Shown here: piece by piece, positions 25,660 to 33,855 of the stretch
Position numbering within the stretch: the first letter of the stretch is position 1
How the letters are laid out: the number at the start of each line of letters is the position of its first letter
DNA from: Halobacterium wangiae
GTDB taxonomy: Archaea; Halobacteriota; Halobacteria; Halobacteriales; Halobacteriaceae
Direction: 5' to 3'
Length of the DNA: 64,000 bases
Assembly (NCBI RefSeq): GCF_021249345.1
Contig: NZ_CP089588.1
Location: forward strand, 2,976,001 to 3,040,000
Position numbers and translations under genes: made by a program
Notes under the pieces: generated by a model
The model's input: only the letters and a program-made list of their open reading frames with translations
What the model was told of the DNA's origin: nothing
The model's database searches: none

Positions 25660-26454
25660 CTACACGTGGTCGTACTGTCCGAGCCGCGTGCCGTCGAGCA
25701 GGTACAGTTGCGCGTTCGGACAGCCGTCGGGGAGGAACGGCGCGAGGAACTCCTGTCCCTCGACGTTCACCCACGTCCCGCCGGAGAGGTCGTTGAACGC
25801 CGGGAACACCGAGAGGTCGCCGTGCGCGTCGATGGTGTGGCCGTGGTACTCCTCGAACGGCGCGGCGACGAGGGGGCCACGGAGCCACGCGCGCTCGACG
25901 CGTGTGCCGCCGACGTCGTCCTCCAGGCGGACGGAGGGGTGTTCGTGACCCACGCAGACAGCCTCGGCTTCGAGCACTTCGGGACTCGGCCACGTGTGGC
26001 CGTGTGCGAACCCGACGTCGCCGAAGCGGGCGCCCTCCGGGGGCGTCACCTCGACGTCGAACTCGTCGCCGATGCCGCCGTCGTGGTTCCCGACGACGAG
26101 GGTCACCGGGACGGTGAGCGCGTCGAACAGGGCGTCGAGTTCCTCGTGCTCGGCGCCCACCGGTGTCGCGATGTCGTGGCCCAGGTCGCCGAGGAAGATG
26201 ACGCGCTCGACGCGGTTCTCCTCGACGAGTCGGAGCAGGCGCTCGCGGCGCTGCGTGCTGCGACTCCGTACTTCGAGGCCCTCGCGACGGAGCGAGCGCT
26301 CGATGCCAGCGTGGTAGTCCGCGACCACGAGTGCACGCTCTCTGGACGCGTCGCTCCCCGTTCGCCCGTCCGCGGCCTCCACACTGTCGGCCGCGCGCTC
26401 ACCGACGTCCGCCACGGCGGCGGGCGCGCCCGGTACTGGCTCGACGAGCGCCAT
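25660..26454 (-). CDS. rpe: Calcineurin-type phosphoesterase of the RPA operon (Rpe)
   Basis: The 264-residue protein has the metallophosphoesterase signature: VVADYHAG, FLGDLGH, VVGNHDGG, AHGHTWP and GHEHP supply the two-metal ligands. An acidic N-terminal tail of about 40 residues precedes the domain. It lies 4 nt downstream of the RPA-associated protein gene in the order rpa1-rpap1-rpe, an operon known from Haloferax volcanii. Its substrate is unknown, though the operon implies a role with single-strand DNA metabolism. Confidence 0.88.
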   Translation of the reverse strand: MALVEPVPGAPAAVADVGERAADSVEAADGRTGSDASRERALVVADYHAGIERSLRREGLEVRSRSTQRRERLLRLVEENRVERVIFLGDLGHDIATPVGAEHEELDALFDALTVPVTLVVGNHDGGIGDEFDVEVTPPEGARFGDVGFAHGHTWPSPEVLEAEAVCVGHEHPSVRLEDDVGGTRVERAWLRGPLVAAPFEEYHGHTIDAHGDLSVFPAFNDLSGGTWVNVEGQEFLAPFLPDGCPNAQLYLLDGTRLGQYDHV

Positions 26455-26458
26455 CCGC

Positions 26459-28111
26459 TCAGATGGCCTTCAGGTGGTCGTCGCCGGACTCGTAGCAGCG
26501 CCCGCTCATCAGCGCCGACTGGATGGCGTCCTCGACCTCGCCCTCGTCGGCGTCGCGCTCGTCGGCCGCTGTGGCGATGACCTCCTCCCGGTTGGCACCG
26601 TCGCCGTCGTCGAGTTCCTCCATCAGTTCGACTACGTAGTCCTCGAGGTCGAGTTCCATCGACCCCGCCTCCGCGTCCTCCCTCTCGGAGGACGGCTCGT
26701 CGTAGGCGTCCTCGGTGAAGTCGTCGAGGTCGTCCGAGTCGTCCTCCTGGGACTCGTCGAACGCCTCGTCCTCGGCGTCGAAGTCACCGAGGTCGTCGTC
26801 TTCGTCGCCTGCTCCCTCCCCGTCGGTGGCCGGCGCCGCCTCGGTGTCAGCACCGGCGTCCGGTGCTGCTTCGGTCTCCGGTTCGGCACTGTCGAGGTCT
26901 GTCTCGCCGGACTCCGGGATCTCGTCGCCCGAGGAGAAACCGACGTCGTAGTTCTCCTCGACCTCCTGGCGCTCCTCCTCGGAGAGTTCGTACATCTCGC
27001 CGTCGCCCGACGCGGCGTCTGCTGGGGGTTTGGCGTCTGCCGCAGATTCGGCGTCTGCCGCGGATTCGGCGTCTGCCGCGGAATCGTCCGACTCCGTGCC
27101 CGTCGCCACCGTCTCGGTGGCCGTGCCCTCGTCGGTCGCCGTCGCGTCAGCGGCCGAGGATTCGGACGCCGCTTCCGCGTCCGTCTCCGTCGGTCCACTC
27201 TCGTCTGCTGTCGCTTCGACCGACGAGTCGGCCGTCTCGGCGTCCGGACCCTGGGCCTCGCTGGCCCCGGTTTCGGCAGTCTCGCTGTCGACAGTCTCGG
27301 CCCCGGCGGGTTCGTCCTCCGCAGGTTCAGGCTCGGCAGCCTCGGGTTCGGCAGGTTCGGTCTCTGCCGCCGCCACGTCGACGTCCTCGAGGTCCGCAGC
27401 GAAGTCCAGTGGCACCTCGCCACCCTCGTCCGGTGAGAGCGACAGTTCGCCCGCAGACTCCACGTCGCCGGAGACCACGCGCGCGGCGTCGAGGGCGAGG
27501 TCGCGGACCGCCGCGAGGTACGCCGGCGACGTGCCGTAGTGGTCGAGTGCGAGCGGGATTCCCGCGGCGAGTCCGTAGTCGACTCCGGCGGCTTCGAGCA
27601 CCTGACGGAGGGTGTCGTCGCGCTCGACGCGCTGATAGGCTGCGGCCGCCGTGGCGACGCGGTCGACGGTCCGCTCGGCGGTCGTGACCACCCAGCGGTC
27701 GCGGGTGTCGGCGTCCACCTCGCTGACGGTCTCCGGCCGGATGGACGTGTAGACGACGTCCGAGTCGTCCGGCGAGAACGTGCGGGCCTTCCCCGTCACC
27801 GCGACGAACGACGGCGTCGCCGCCGATTCGAGGGCGGCAAGCGCCTCCGGCTGGTACTGACCGGCGTAGACGACGAACGCGCCGGTAGGGTCGACGACGC
27901 GGGCGCGCACGACGTCCTCGTTGACCTGTTCGACCTCCGTGAGCACGCCGACGACGAACAGGCGATTGACCCGCGCGCCGGTCGGCGTCACGACGTAGTT
28001 GGGCGCGCGCTCCTCGTCGCTCTCGGCGTAGCTGTAGTCGGCATCGTCGAACTCCGCCGCGAACAGTCGGTAGGCGACCTCGCGTCGGTTGATCTCCTCC
28101 GATTCGCTCAT
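26459..28111 (-). CDS. rpap1: RPA-associated protein (Rpap)
   Basis: The 550-residue protein has an N-terminal OB fold (about 40-130; PTGARVNRLFVVGVLTEVEQ...DPTGAFVVYAGQY). A very long acidic, Ala/Glu/Asp/Thr-rich linker (about 235-480) follows, with 18-nt tandem repeats. A C-terminal winged-helix-like region (LEDYVVELMEELDDGDG to the end) closes the protein. Such COG3390 proteins partner with RPA; here its ATG overlaps the rpa1 stop by 4 nt. The linker is longer than in most homologues I know, so its length may vary between strains. Confidence 0.88.
   Translation of the reverse strand: MSESEEINRREVAYRLFAAEFDDADYSYAESDEERAPNYVVTPTGARVNRLFVVGVLTEVEQVNEDVVRARVVDPTGAFVVYAGQYQPEALAALESAATPSFVAVTGKARTFSPDDSDVVYTSIRPETVSEVDADTRDRWVVTTAERTVDRVATAAAAYQRVERDDTLRQVLEAAGVDYGLAAGIPLALDHYGTSPAYLAAVRDLALDAARVVSGDVESAGELSLSPDEGGEVPLDFAADLEDVDVAAAETEPAEPEAAEPEPAEDEPAGAETVDSETAETGASEAQGPDAETADSSVEATADESGPTETDAEAASESSAADATATDEGTATETVATGTESDDSAADAESAADAESAADAKPPADAASGDGEMYELSEEERQEVEENYDVGFSSGDEIPESGETDLDSAEPETEAAPDAGADTEAAPATDGEGAGDEDDDLGDFDAEDEAFDESQEDDSDDLDDFTEDAYDEPSSEREDAEAGSMELDLEDYVVELMEELDDGDGANREEVIATAADERDADEGEVEDAIQSALMSGRCYESGDDHLKAI
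27032..27085 (-). repeat. Three tandem 18-nt repeats inside the Rpap gene
   Basis: Units at 27032-27049, 27050-27067 and 27068-27085 (GGCGTCTGCCGCGGATTC type) differ at one or two bases. They encode an Ala-Asp-Ala/Glu-Ser-Ala pattern in the acidic linker and keep the reading frame, so they probably arose by slippage. Confidence 0.85.
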
Positions 28112-29376
28112 GCTCCCACCTCCTGGAGGAAGCGACGAGCACGCTCCGCCGGGTCGTCCTCGCTCTCGTCGAACTCGACGGTCTCGAGGTTTGCGCCGTA
28201 CTCGTCGACCGAGAGGTGGCCGCGAACGCGGTACTCCTCGCCGACGAGTTTCTCGGCGATGGTGTCCGCAACGACCTCCTGGTCCATCGCGTCGCGTGCC
28301 TGCTGGCGGGCGTCCTCGATGCCGCCGCCGTACACCATCTCGGTGAGGTCGCGGTCGAGGACGGCCGTGACGGTCTCCGTACCGTCGTCGAGGATGGCCT
28401 TCACGCGCAGGTCGTCCTCACCGTCTACGTCGCCGTGCTGGCGGCACTGGCCCTTCTGGACGACGCGGCCGCACTCCGGACAGCGCTGGATGAGCCCGGA
28501 ACCGTCCCGTACCTCGATGACGTTCCCGACGAGTTCCACGTCGTAGGCGCCGCCGCGCTCGACGGCCTCCCGGATTGTGAGTCGGGTCGGCCCGCCGACC
28601 TCGACGTCGCGGTCGAGCGTCGACACCGTCGAGAACTCCGAGACGTTCACCGACGGGACGCCCCGGAACTCCCGGACGTAGACGTCCTCGAGTCGCACCG
28701 AGGCGCCCTCGGTGAGTTCGTCGTGGGGGTTCCAGTCGGTGAACGGGAGGCGGGCGGACTCGTCGCCGAGCACGCCGCTCAGGATCTCCGTCTCGCCGTC
28801 CCGGCCGTCGATGGTGCGCGTCTCGACTTCGGTGACGCGAACCTCCACGTTGCGGCCGCGGTCGCCCGGCTGGAGGTCGGCGAGGTCGCGGTCTCCACCC
28901 ACGTCGTACGGAATGTCGATGGCGTCTGCCGTACTGACAGACGAGGACTCCCCGAAGTTCAACTCGGGGTTGCCCTCCCACTCGCGGACGCTGGCGTTCC
29001 CGATGGTGACGGTGTCGCCCGGTTCGAGGCCGAAGTCCTCCCACGCCGTGTAGGAGATCGTCCCGGTCGCGTCGGCGACTTCGCCCTCCCGGATGACGTG
29101 GTCGTCGCCCTGGTAGCGAATCGAGCGCTGGCCGGCCGTTAGCACCGTCACAGTCACGGTGACGTTGCCGCTGTCCGGCCCGATGTCGGCGATGTCCGCG
29201 GCTGACGGGCCGCTGGACTGGCTCTCGCCCTCGTCGCCGAACTTCCGGCGGAGGCTCCGCTTGGCCTCCTCGACGGGGACGCTGTACTCCACGAGGTTCT
29301 GCAGGCTCTCTTTGACCTCCGCTTTGTCTACACCGAGGTCGGAGGCGAGCTCCTCGGCGTGATCGTCGATGTTCAT
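28108..29376 (-). CDS. rpa1: Replication protein A, single-strand DNA-binding (RPA1)
   Basis: The ATG at 29376 gives 422 residues. A short helical N-terminus (about 1-50) precedes three OB folds (about 70-170, 180-275 and 285-400; VTVTVLTAGQRS, VEVRVTEVETRT and ELVGNVIEVRDG mark them). A zinc site CPECGRVV...GQCRQHG lies in the third. It binds single-stranded DNA during replication and repair. It heads the rpa1-rpap1-rpe operon and has its own promoter. Confidence 0.93.
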   Translation of the reverse strand: MNIDDHAEELASDLGVDKAEVKESLQNLVEYSVPVEEAKRSLRRKFGDEGESQSSGPSAADIADIGPDSGNVTVTVTVLTAGQRSIRYQGDDHVIREGEVADATGTISYTAWEDFGLEPGDTVTIGNASVREWEGNPELNFGESSSVSTADAIDIPYDVGGDRDLADLQPGDRGRNVEVRVTEVETRTIDGRDGETEILSGVLGDESARLPFTDWNPHDELTEGASVRLEDVYVREFRGVPSVNVSEFSTVSTLDRDVEVGGPTRLTIREAVERGGAYDVELVGNVIEVRDGSGLIQRCPECGRVVQKGQCRQHGDVDGEDDLRVKAILDDGTETVTAVLDRDLTEMVYGGGIEDARQQARDAMDQEVVADTIAEKLVGEEYRVRGHLSVDEYGANLETVEFDESEDDPAERARRFLQEVGA

Positions 29377-29401
29377 GCGTGTTGAACTGAGGCATCCTGG
29401 G

Positions 29402-29408
29402 GTAAAAG
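29402..29408 (-). promoter_or_regulatory. TATA-like box for the rpa operon
   Basis: CTTTTAC on the minus strand is about 25 nt upstream of the ATG at 29376, placing the start of a leaderless operon transcript at rpa1. Confidence 0.5.
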
Positions 29409-29535
29409 AGTTCCCGCGAGCGGGCGCGCGGCCGACACTGTGGAGGCCGCGGACGGACGAGCGGGGAACGCAGAGGTCCGCGAACGCGCGCTCGGGAGCG
29501 AAACCGGTTTCCCGTCCCCGCCGCCTACCCCGGGT

Positions 29536-30198
29536 ATGCACGTCGTCGTGAACGCCGCGATGAGCGCGGACGGCAAACTCTCCACGCGCCGCCGCGAGCA
29601 GGTCGCCATCAGCGGGCCCGAGGACTTCGACCGCGTGGACGCCCTCCGCGCCGAGGTGGACGCCGTGATGGTCGGCGTCGGTACCGTGCTCGCGGACAAC
29701 CCCTCGCTCACGCTCGACGACGCCGACCGCATCCGCGAGCGCGAGGAGCGCGGCGAGTCGCCCCACCCCGCGAGAGTCGTCGCGGACTCGCACGCCCGTA
29801 CGCCCCCCGACGCGAAGGTGCTCGACGGCACCGCCGAGACGTTCGTCTTGGTCGCCGAGGAGGAGCCACGAGGCCACCGGAAATCACTGGAGGAGGCCGG
29901 CGCGACCGTCGTCGTCGCGGGCGACAACCGCGTCTGGCTGCCCGACGCCCTCCCGCAACTGGAGTCCCACGGCGTCGAGCGCCTCATGGTCGAGGGCGGC
30001 GGCGAACTCATCTTCTCGCTGTTCGAGTCCGACCTCGTGGACGAACTGTCCGTCTACGTCGCGCCGACGATCATCGGCGGCCGGGACGCCCCGACACTCG
30101 CCGACGGCGAGGGCTTCGTCGGCGAGTTCCCGGAACTGGAACTAACCGACGTCGAGCGCGTGGACGACGGTGTACTGCTCCGGTACGACTGCTCGTAA
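29536..30198 (+). CDS. 2,5-diamino-6-(ribosylamino)pyrimidinone 5'-phosphate reductase
   Basis: The ATG at 29536 gives 220 residues with a RibD C-terminal (dihydrofolate-reductase-like) domain: VVVNAAMSADGKLSTRR, AVMVGVGTVLADNPSLT, and LMVEGGGELIFSLFESDLVD with VAPTIIGGRDAPTL. Archaea use this stand-alone NADPH-dependent reductase in riboflavin synthesis. No deaminase domain is present, as expected for the archaeal pathway order. Confidence 0.93.
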   Translation: MHVVVNAAMSADGKLSTRRREQVAISGPEDFDRVDALRAEVDAVMVGVGTVLADNPSLTLDDADRIREREERGESPHPARVVADSHARTPPDAKVLDGTAETFVLVAEEEPRGHRKSLEEAGATVVVAGDNRVWLPDALPQLESHGVERLMVEGGGELIFSLFESDLVDELSVYVAPTIIGGRDAPTLADGEGFVGEFPELELTDVERVDDGVLLRYDCS

Positions 30199-30258
30199 CG
30201 GCAGCGGTGCACCGTTTCCCTGGAAATCCTCTTGTTTGCGGGGGATGTCTCGTACGCC

Positions 30259-30786
30259 ATGGGCGGAGCAGTTGTCGTCCGACGTGCCGAACCCGCCGAC
30301 GGTGACGACATCTACCAGGTGATGCGTCGGAGCAGGCGGGAAGCGTTCGCCGGGCTACTACCCTCGTCTGCGCTCGACTGGGGACCGGAGGTTCCCGACG
30401 AGTTCCGGGAGTTCGTCCGGGCGACGGTCGCGGACGAGGAGAGCGCCTTGCTGGTCGCTGTCCGCGAGGAGACGGTCGTGGGACTCGCCGAACTCGTGTG
30501 GAACCCCGAGGGGACCCGGGACTTCGCCGGAGCGACGGACGCCGAGTTGAGAGCAATCCACGTTCGACCGGCCGAGTGGAACGAGGGAATCGGTACGAAG
30601 CTCCTTCGTGTCGCGATAGACGCGCTGCCGTCGCGTGTTTCTGGGGTTGCGCTGTGTGTTCTCGTGGAGAACGAGCGGGCCCGGACGTTCTACGAAGAAC
30701 GAGGCTTCGAGCAGACGGGAACGGTCGTCACCACGCATGGCGACGACGACGTCACAGAGGCCGTCTACCACCGACCGCTACAGTAG
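30259..30786 (+). CDS. GNAT-family N-acetyltransferase
   Basis: The ATG at 30259 gives 175 residues. GNAT features are the substrate-side helix DIYQVMRRSRREAFAGL, the central strands LLVAVREETVVGLAELVW, the acetyl-CoA loop in IHVRPAEWNEGIGTKLLRVAI, and the final FYEERGFEQTGTV. Substrate unknown. GC is slightly lower than its neighbours. Confidence 0.9.
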   Translation: MGGAVVVRRAEPADGDDIYQVMRRSRREAFAGLLPSSALDWGPEVPDEFREFVRATVADEESALLVAVREETVVGLAELVWNPEGTRDFAGATDAELRAIHVRPAEWNEGIGTKLLRVAIDALPSRVSGVALCVLVENERARTFYEERGFEQTGTVVTTHGDDDVTEAVYHRPLQ

Positions 30787-30855
30787 GCAGTTCCGCTACA
30801 CTACCCGCTGTCCCAGTCCGAACACTGCACAAGGGAACCGTACGGTCAGCTACTA

Positions 30856-31140
30856 CTAGTGCTGGTGGCCGGTCGCTTCGCCGTAGGTCATGCCGAAGCG
30901 CTCCTCGAACTGGTCGAGGGTCGCCGTCTCGATGGCCTGGAGTTCCTCGCTCGGGTCGTCCTCGTTGTGGTGGACGACCATGTGTGCGCGCTGGGCGAAC
31001 GCCATCAGCGCGATGTCCCCGACGACCTGCGCCTGGGAGTCGTCGTCCTCCTCGCTGAACAGTTCGACGAGTTCGGCGGGGAGCGTGAGTTCGTCGGCGT
31101 TGCCGTCGGCGTCCTCGATGGTGAACGTGGTCTCGTTCAT
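30856..31140 (-). CDS. Small conserved haloarchaeal acidic protein
   Basis: The 94-residue protein starts MNETTFTIEDADGNADELTLPAELVELF, is acidic and helical after residue 20, and ends in THR/HIS-rich GEATGHQH. I recall such proteins only as an uncharacterised haloarchaeal family (DUF7545-like). It has no membrane segment. It is upstream of nothing on its strand, so no functional context is available. Confidence 0.7.
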   Translation of the reverse strand: MNETTFTIEDADGNADELTLPAELVELFSEEDDDSQAQVVGDIALMAFAQRAHMVVHHNEDDPSEELQAIETATLDQFEERFGMTYGEATGHQH

Positions 31141-31208
31141 GTGCCGACAGAGGACTGCCCGCCTAAAAGGGGTGTGGGTACGCGGCTACCGTTGCGAAGG
31201 ATCGATGT

Positions 31209-32528
31209 TCAGTCGTCGGCAGGCGCCGCTTCGCTGCCCTCGTCGGTCGCCACCGCGGCCTCGCCTTCGAGGTACTCGTCGGCGTCGATAGCTGCCTTGC
31301 AGCCCATCCCGGCCGCAGTGACCGCCTGCTGGTAGTGGAAGTCGACGACGTCGCCCGCGCCGAAGATGCCCTCGACGTCGGTGTGGGTCTGGTGGCCGCC
31401 GTCGCCGCCCTTCGTCAGGATGTACCCCTCGTCGTCGAGCTCGACGCCGGTGTCCTGGAGGTACTCCGTGTTCGGCGTGTGGCCGATGGCGACGAAGAAC
31501 GCGCCGACGGGTAGCGAGAACTCCTCGGTCTTCTCCGCGTCGAGTTTGGCCGTCGGGTGGCCCGCGGGGTGCTGGGCGAGTCTGACGCTCTCGACGCCAT
31601 CCTCCTTCGACCCGGTGACCTCGAGCGCCTCCGTGTTCCACAGCACCTCGATGTCGCCCGCGTCGACGTGCTTCTGGACGCGGTCCTCCCAGTAGTCCTC
31701 CGCGCGGAGGTCCTCGCGGCGGTGGACGAGGTAGACAGTGTCCGCGAACTTCGTGAGGAACGTGGCCTCCTCGGCGGCCGCGTCGCCGCCTCCGACGACG
31801 ACCATGTCCTCGCCCTTGAAGAACGCGCCGTCGCAGGTCGCACACGTCGAGACGCCGAAGCCCATCAGTTCGTCCTCGCCGGGGATGCCAAGCGTGCGCG
31901 CGCTGGCGCCGGAGGCCGCGATGACGGCGTCCGCGGTGTAGACGGTGCCGTCGGTCAGTTCGACCCGGAACGGGCGCACGGAGTCGTCGACGGACGCCAC
32001 CATCCCGTGTTCGATGTCGGCGCCGAAGCGCTCGGCCTGTTCTTTCATCCGGTTGATGAGATCCGGCCCCGAGAGACCCTCCGGGAACCCGGGGTAGTTG
32101 TCCACTTCGGTGGTCAGCGTGAGTTGTCCGCCGGGTTCGTCGCCCTCGAACAGCAGCGGGTCGTTGTTCGAGCGGCCGGCGTAGATGCCCGCGGTCAGCG
32201 CCGCGATGCCGGTGCCCGTGATGATGAGTTTGCGGTGCTCCTCGACGTCCGACCCGCCGTCGGCGATGCCGAGTCGTTCGTCGAGTTCGCCGCGCTGGTC
32301 GAGTTCGCTGGTGTCGTCCCAGCCGCCGATCAGTTCGTCGTCGATGAACACCTCGGGGGCGGTCTCGCGGCCGTTCGCGCGCTCTTTCATCTCCGCGAAC
32401 AGCTCCTTGTCGCCCGTGACGTTGTACGTCACGTAGTCGACGCCCTTCGAGTCGAAGAGCTCCTTGGCCTTCTCGCAGTACGGACAGTCGGTCTTCGTGT
32501 AGATCTCCACTGTCGGCTCGTCGCTCAT
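31209..32528 (-). CDS. Glutaredoxin-thioredoxin reductase fusion protein
   Basis: The 439-residue protein joins an N-terminal glutaredoxin domain (about 5-85, active site CPYC at residues about 15-18, GGWDDTSEL near its end) to a full thioredoxin-disulfide reductase (about 100-420). The reductase has CATC (STCATCDGAFF), an NADPH-binding VVVGGGDAAAEEA, and FGAGDVVDF for FAD. The first FAD-binding loop reads ITGTGIAALTAGIY, with Ala-Leu where GxGPAG is usual. The fusion would let reduction power pass inside one polypeptide to Grx substrates or glutathione-like thiols. Confidence 0.9.
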   Translation of the reverse strand: MSDEPTVEIYTKTDCPYCEKAKELFDSKGVDYVTYNVTGDKELFAEMKERANGRETAPEVFIDDELIGGWDDTSELDQRGELDERLGIADGGSDVEEHRKLIITGTGIAALTAGIYAGRSNNDPLLFEGDEPGGQLTLTTEVDNYPGFPEGLSGPDLINRMKEQAERFGADIEHGMVASVDDSVRPFRVELTDGTVYTADAVIAASGASARTLGIPGEDELMGFGVSTCATCDGAFFKGEDMVVVGGGDAAAEEATFLTKFADTVYLVHRREDLRAEDYWEDRVQKHVDAGDIEVLWNTEALEVTGSKEDGVESVRLAQHPAGHPTAKLDAEKTEEFSLPVGAFFVAIGHTPNTEYLQDTGVELDDEGYILTKGGDGGHQTHTDVEGIFGAGDVVDFHYQQAVTAAGMGCKAAIDADEYLEGEAAVATDEGSEAAPADD

Positions 32529-32632
32529 ACTCGTACTTCGACGACCACGGGGTTTGTAGATTGTGTTGGGCGAGCAGGGTGCCGCTTCGTGACACCCAAG
32601 CGCTTACGCCGCCACTCCACGCAGTGACGACT

Positions 32633-32917
32633 ATGACCGCGGACCTCCACGAGAAGATGGACCGCTACGAGGGGTTGCTCACCGAGGCGCTGGACGAGGC
32701 CGAGTCGGTCCCGCCGTCGGGGACGCCGCTCGGCGAGGCGGCAGCCGAGTACGAGGAGATGGCGAGGTCGTACCTCGAGGACGGCCGGCACTTCCGGGAG
32801 CAGGCCGACCCCGTCAACGCGCTCGCCGCGTTCTCCTACGGGCACGCGTGGCTCGACGCGGGCGCGCGCATCGGTCTCTTCGACGTCCCCGAGTCCGGCC
32901 ACCTGTTCACCGTCTAA
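32633..32917 (+). CDS. DUF357 family protein
   Basis: The ATG at 32633 gives 94 residues with the all-helical DUF357 pattern: LHEKMDRYEGLLTEALDEAE, then YEEMARSYLEDGRHFREQAD, and PVNALAAFSYGHAWLDAGARIGLF. The family is archaeal and uncharacterised. An upstream in-frame ATG-like start at 32561 was not chosen because it would begin in the divergent promoter region. Confidence 0.85.
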   Translation: MTADLHEKMDRYEGLLTEALDEAESVPPSGTPLGEAAAEYEEMARSYLEDGRHFREQADPVNALAAFSYGHAWLDAGARIGLFDVPESGHLFTV

Positions 32918-32933
32918 TCACCGACTTGGGAGG

Positions 32934-32939
32934 TTTTAC
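32934..32939 (+). promoter_or_regulatory. TATA-like box for the winged-helix gene
   Basis: TTTTAC lies 26 nt before the ATG at 32966. Confidence 0.5.
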
Positions 32940-32965
32940 GGTACTCCGCCGCGACGCCCCGACCA

Positions 32966-33241
32966 ATGGAGGCTGCGCTCTGGTACGTGTTGACCGGGAC
33001 GCGCGGCGGGCCCAACCGGGTCCGGCTGCTGCGTGCCGTCGACGAGCAGCCGCGCAACGCGAACCAGCTCGCAGAGGACCTGGAACTGGACTACAAGACA
33101 GTTCGCCACCACCTGGACGTGCTCGTCGAGCACGACATCGTGGCGTCCAGCGGCGACGACTACGGCGCCATCTACCTGCCGACCGAGCGGGTGCGGGCGA
33201 ACTGGGACACCGTCGAGAGCATCCTCGAGGAGGTCGAATGA
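32966..33241 (+). CDS. Winged-helix (ArsR-like) DNA-binding protein
   Basis: The 91-residue protein is essentially one winged helix-turn-helix: RVRLLRAVDEQPRNANQLAEDL, recognition helix LDYKTVRHHLDVLVEHDIV, and a wing in SSGDDYGAIYLPT. It lacks metal-binding Cys/His, so it is a helix-type regulator of the kind common in haloarchaea and not a classical metal sensor. The next frames overlap it by 4 nt. Confidence 0.88.
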   Translation: MEAALWYVLTGTRGGPNRVRLLRAVDEQPRNANQLAEDLELDYKTVRHHLDVLVEHDIVASSGDDYGAIYLPTERVRANWDTVESILEEVE

Positions 33242-33318
33242 TGGACGAAACTGGGCCGCGAACGGTCGAATTTGGGAAAGCGTATAACTGTCGGAGTTGC
33301 CAACGGTGGTGTAGATGA
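33238..33318 (+). CDS. Possible 26-residue small protein with CxxCxxxC
   Basis: A 26-codon ORF (MMDETGPRTVEFGKAYNCRS then CQRWCR) starts within the stop of the winged-helix gene (ATGA, 33238-33241) and ends within the start of the next gene (ATGA, 33315-33318). Both junctions are the 4-nt overlap used for coupled translation in this genome. The C-x2-C-x3-C pattern may bind metal. A TATA-like GTATAA (33280-33285) lies inside, so the same DNA may instead be a promoter, and the ORF may be chance. Confidence 0.35.
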   Translation: MMDETGPRTVEFGKAYNCRSCQRWCR

Positions 33319-33617
33319 CCGTCTGGGCCGACGTCTCGCGGGTCGCGATGGGGGTGAACGTGGTACTCCTCCTCGGGCTGTGTGCGATCTGGGCACGGAA
33401 CTACCGTCGGTTCGGCTCGAAGCACACCCTCGGGCTGTTGCTGTTCGGCCTGCTGTTACTCGGGGAAAACGCCCTCGGACTCTACTACTTCATGATGCAC
33501 GCGACGCTGGCTGGCTGGTTCGGCGGGCTGCCGGACCTCGCTGGCACCGCGCTCATGGCGCTGCGCGTACTCGAGACGTTCGCTATCGCGTTCCTCGTCT
33601 GGGTCACCTGGGACTGA
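33315..33617 (+). CDS. Small membrane protein paired with winged-helix regulator
   Basis: The 100-residue protein has three hydrophobic segments (about 10-27, 38-60 and 72-95), with the basic YRRFGSKHT between the first two. The role is unknown. Regulator plus small membrane protein pairs of this size are common in haloarchaea and may sense membrane or redox state; this is inference. Confidence 0.75.
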   Translation: MTVWADVSRVAMGVNVVLLLGLCAIWARNYRRFGSKHTLGLLLFGLLLLGENALGLYYFMMHATLAGWFGGLPDLAGTALMALRVLETFAIAFLVWVTWD

Positions 33618-33641
33618 CGCGTTCTGCGACGCCGCGGCAAC

Positions 33642-33648
33642 CTTTTTC
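33642..33648 (+). promoter_or_regulatory. TATA-like box for small zinc-ribbon gene
   Basis: CTTTTTC is 24 nt upstream of the ATG at 33673. Confidence 0.45.
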
Positions 33649-33672
33649 TGCACTCCCGTTGGACTGTGAGAC

Positions 33673-33855
33673 ATGGCTCACGAGGCGTTCGTCCAGCTGG
33701 ACTGTCCCGAGTGTTCGAAGAACTGGGAGAGCACACCCAGCGAGTTGCCCCCACACGACGCCAACTTCAGCTGTCCGAACTGTCACGCGACCCGCCGTCT
33801 GGCGGAGTTCATGCGGACGGACCGCGACCTCGAGAACCTCAAGCGACTGCAGTAA
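33673..33855 (+). CDS. Small zinc-ribbon protein
   Basis: The 60-residue protein has two CxxC knuckles (CPECSKNW at about residue 11 and CPNCHATR at about residue 34) and a basic C-terminal helix. It is an uncharacterised haloarchaeal zinc ribbon. It ends directly against the convergent aIF2-beta stop (33856). Confidence 0.8.
   Translation: MAHEAFVQLDCPECSKNWESTPSELPPHDANFSCPNCHATRRLAEFMRTDRDLENLKRLQ

Noticed and set aside
27032-27085. Possible CRISPR-like repeat
   Set aside because: The repeats are contiguous, 18 nt long, in frame inside a coding linker and have no spacers.
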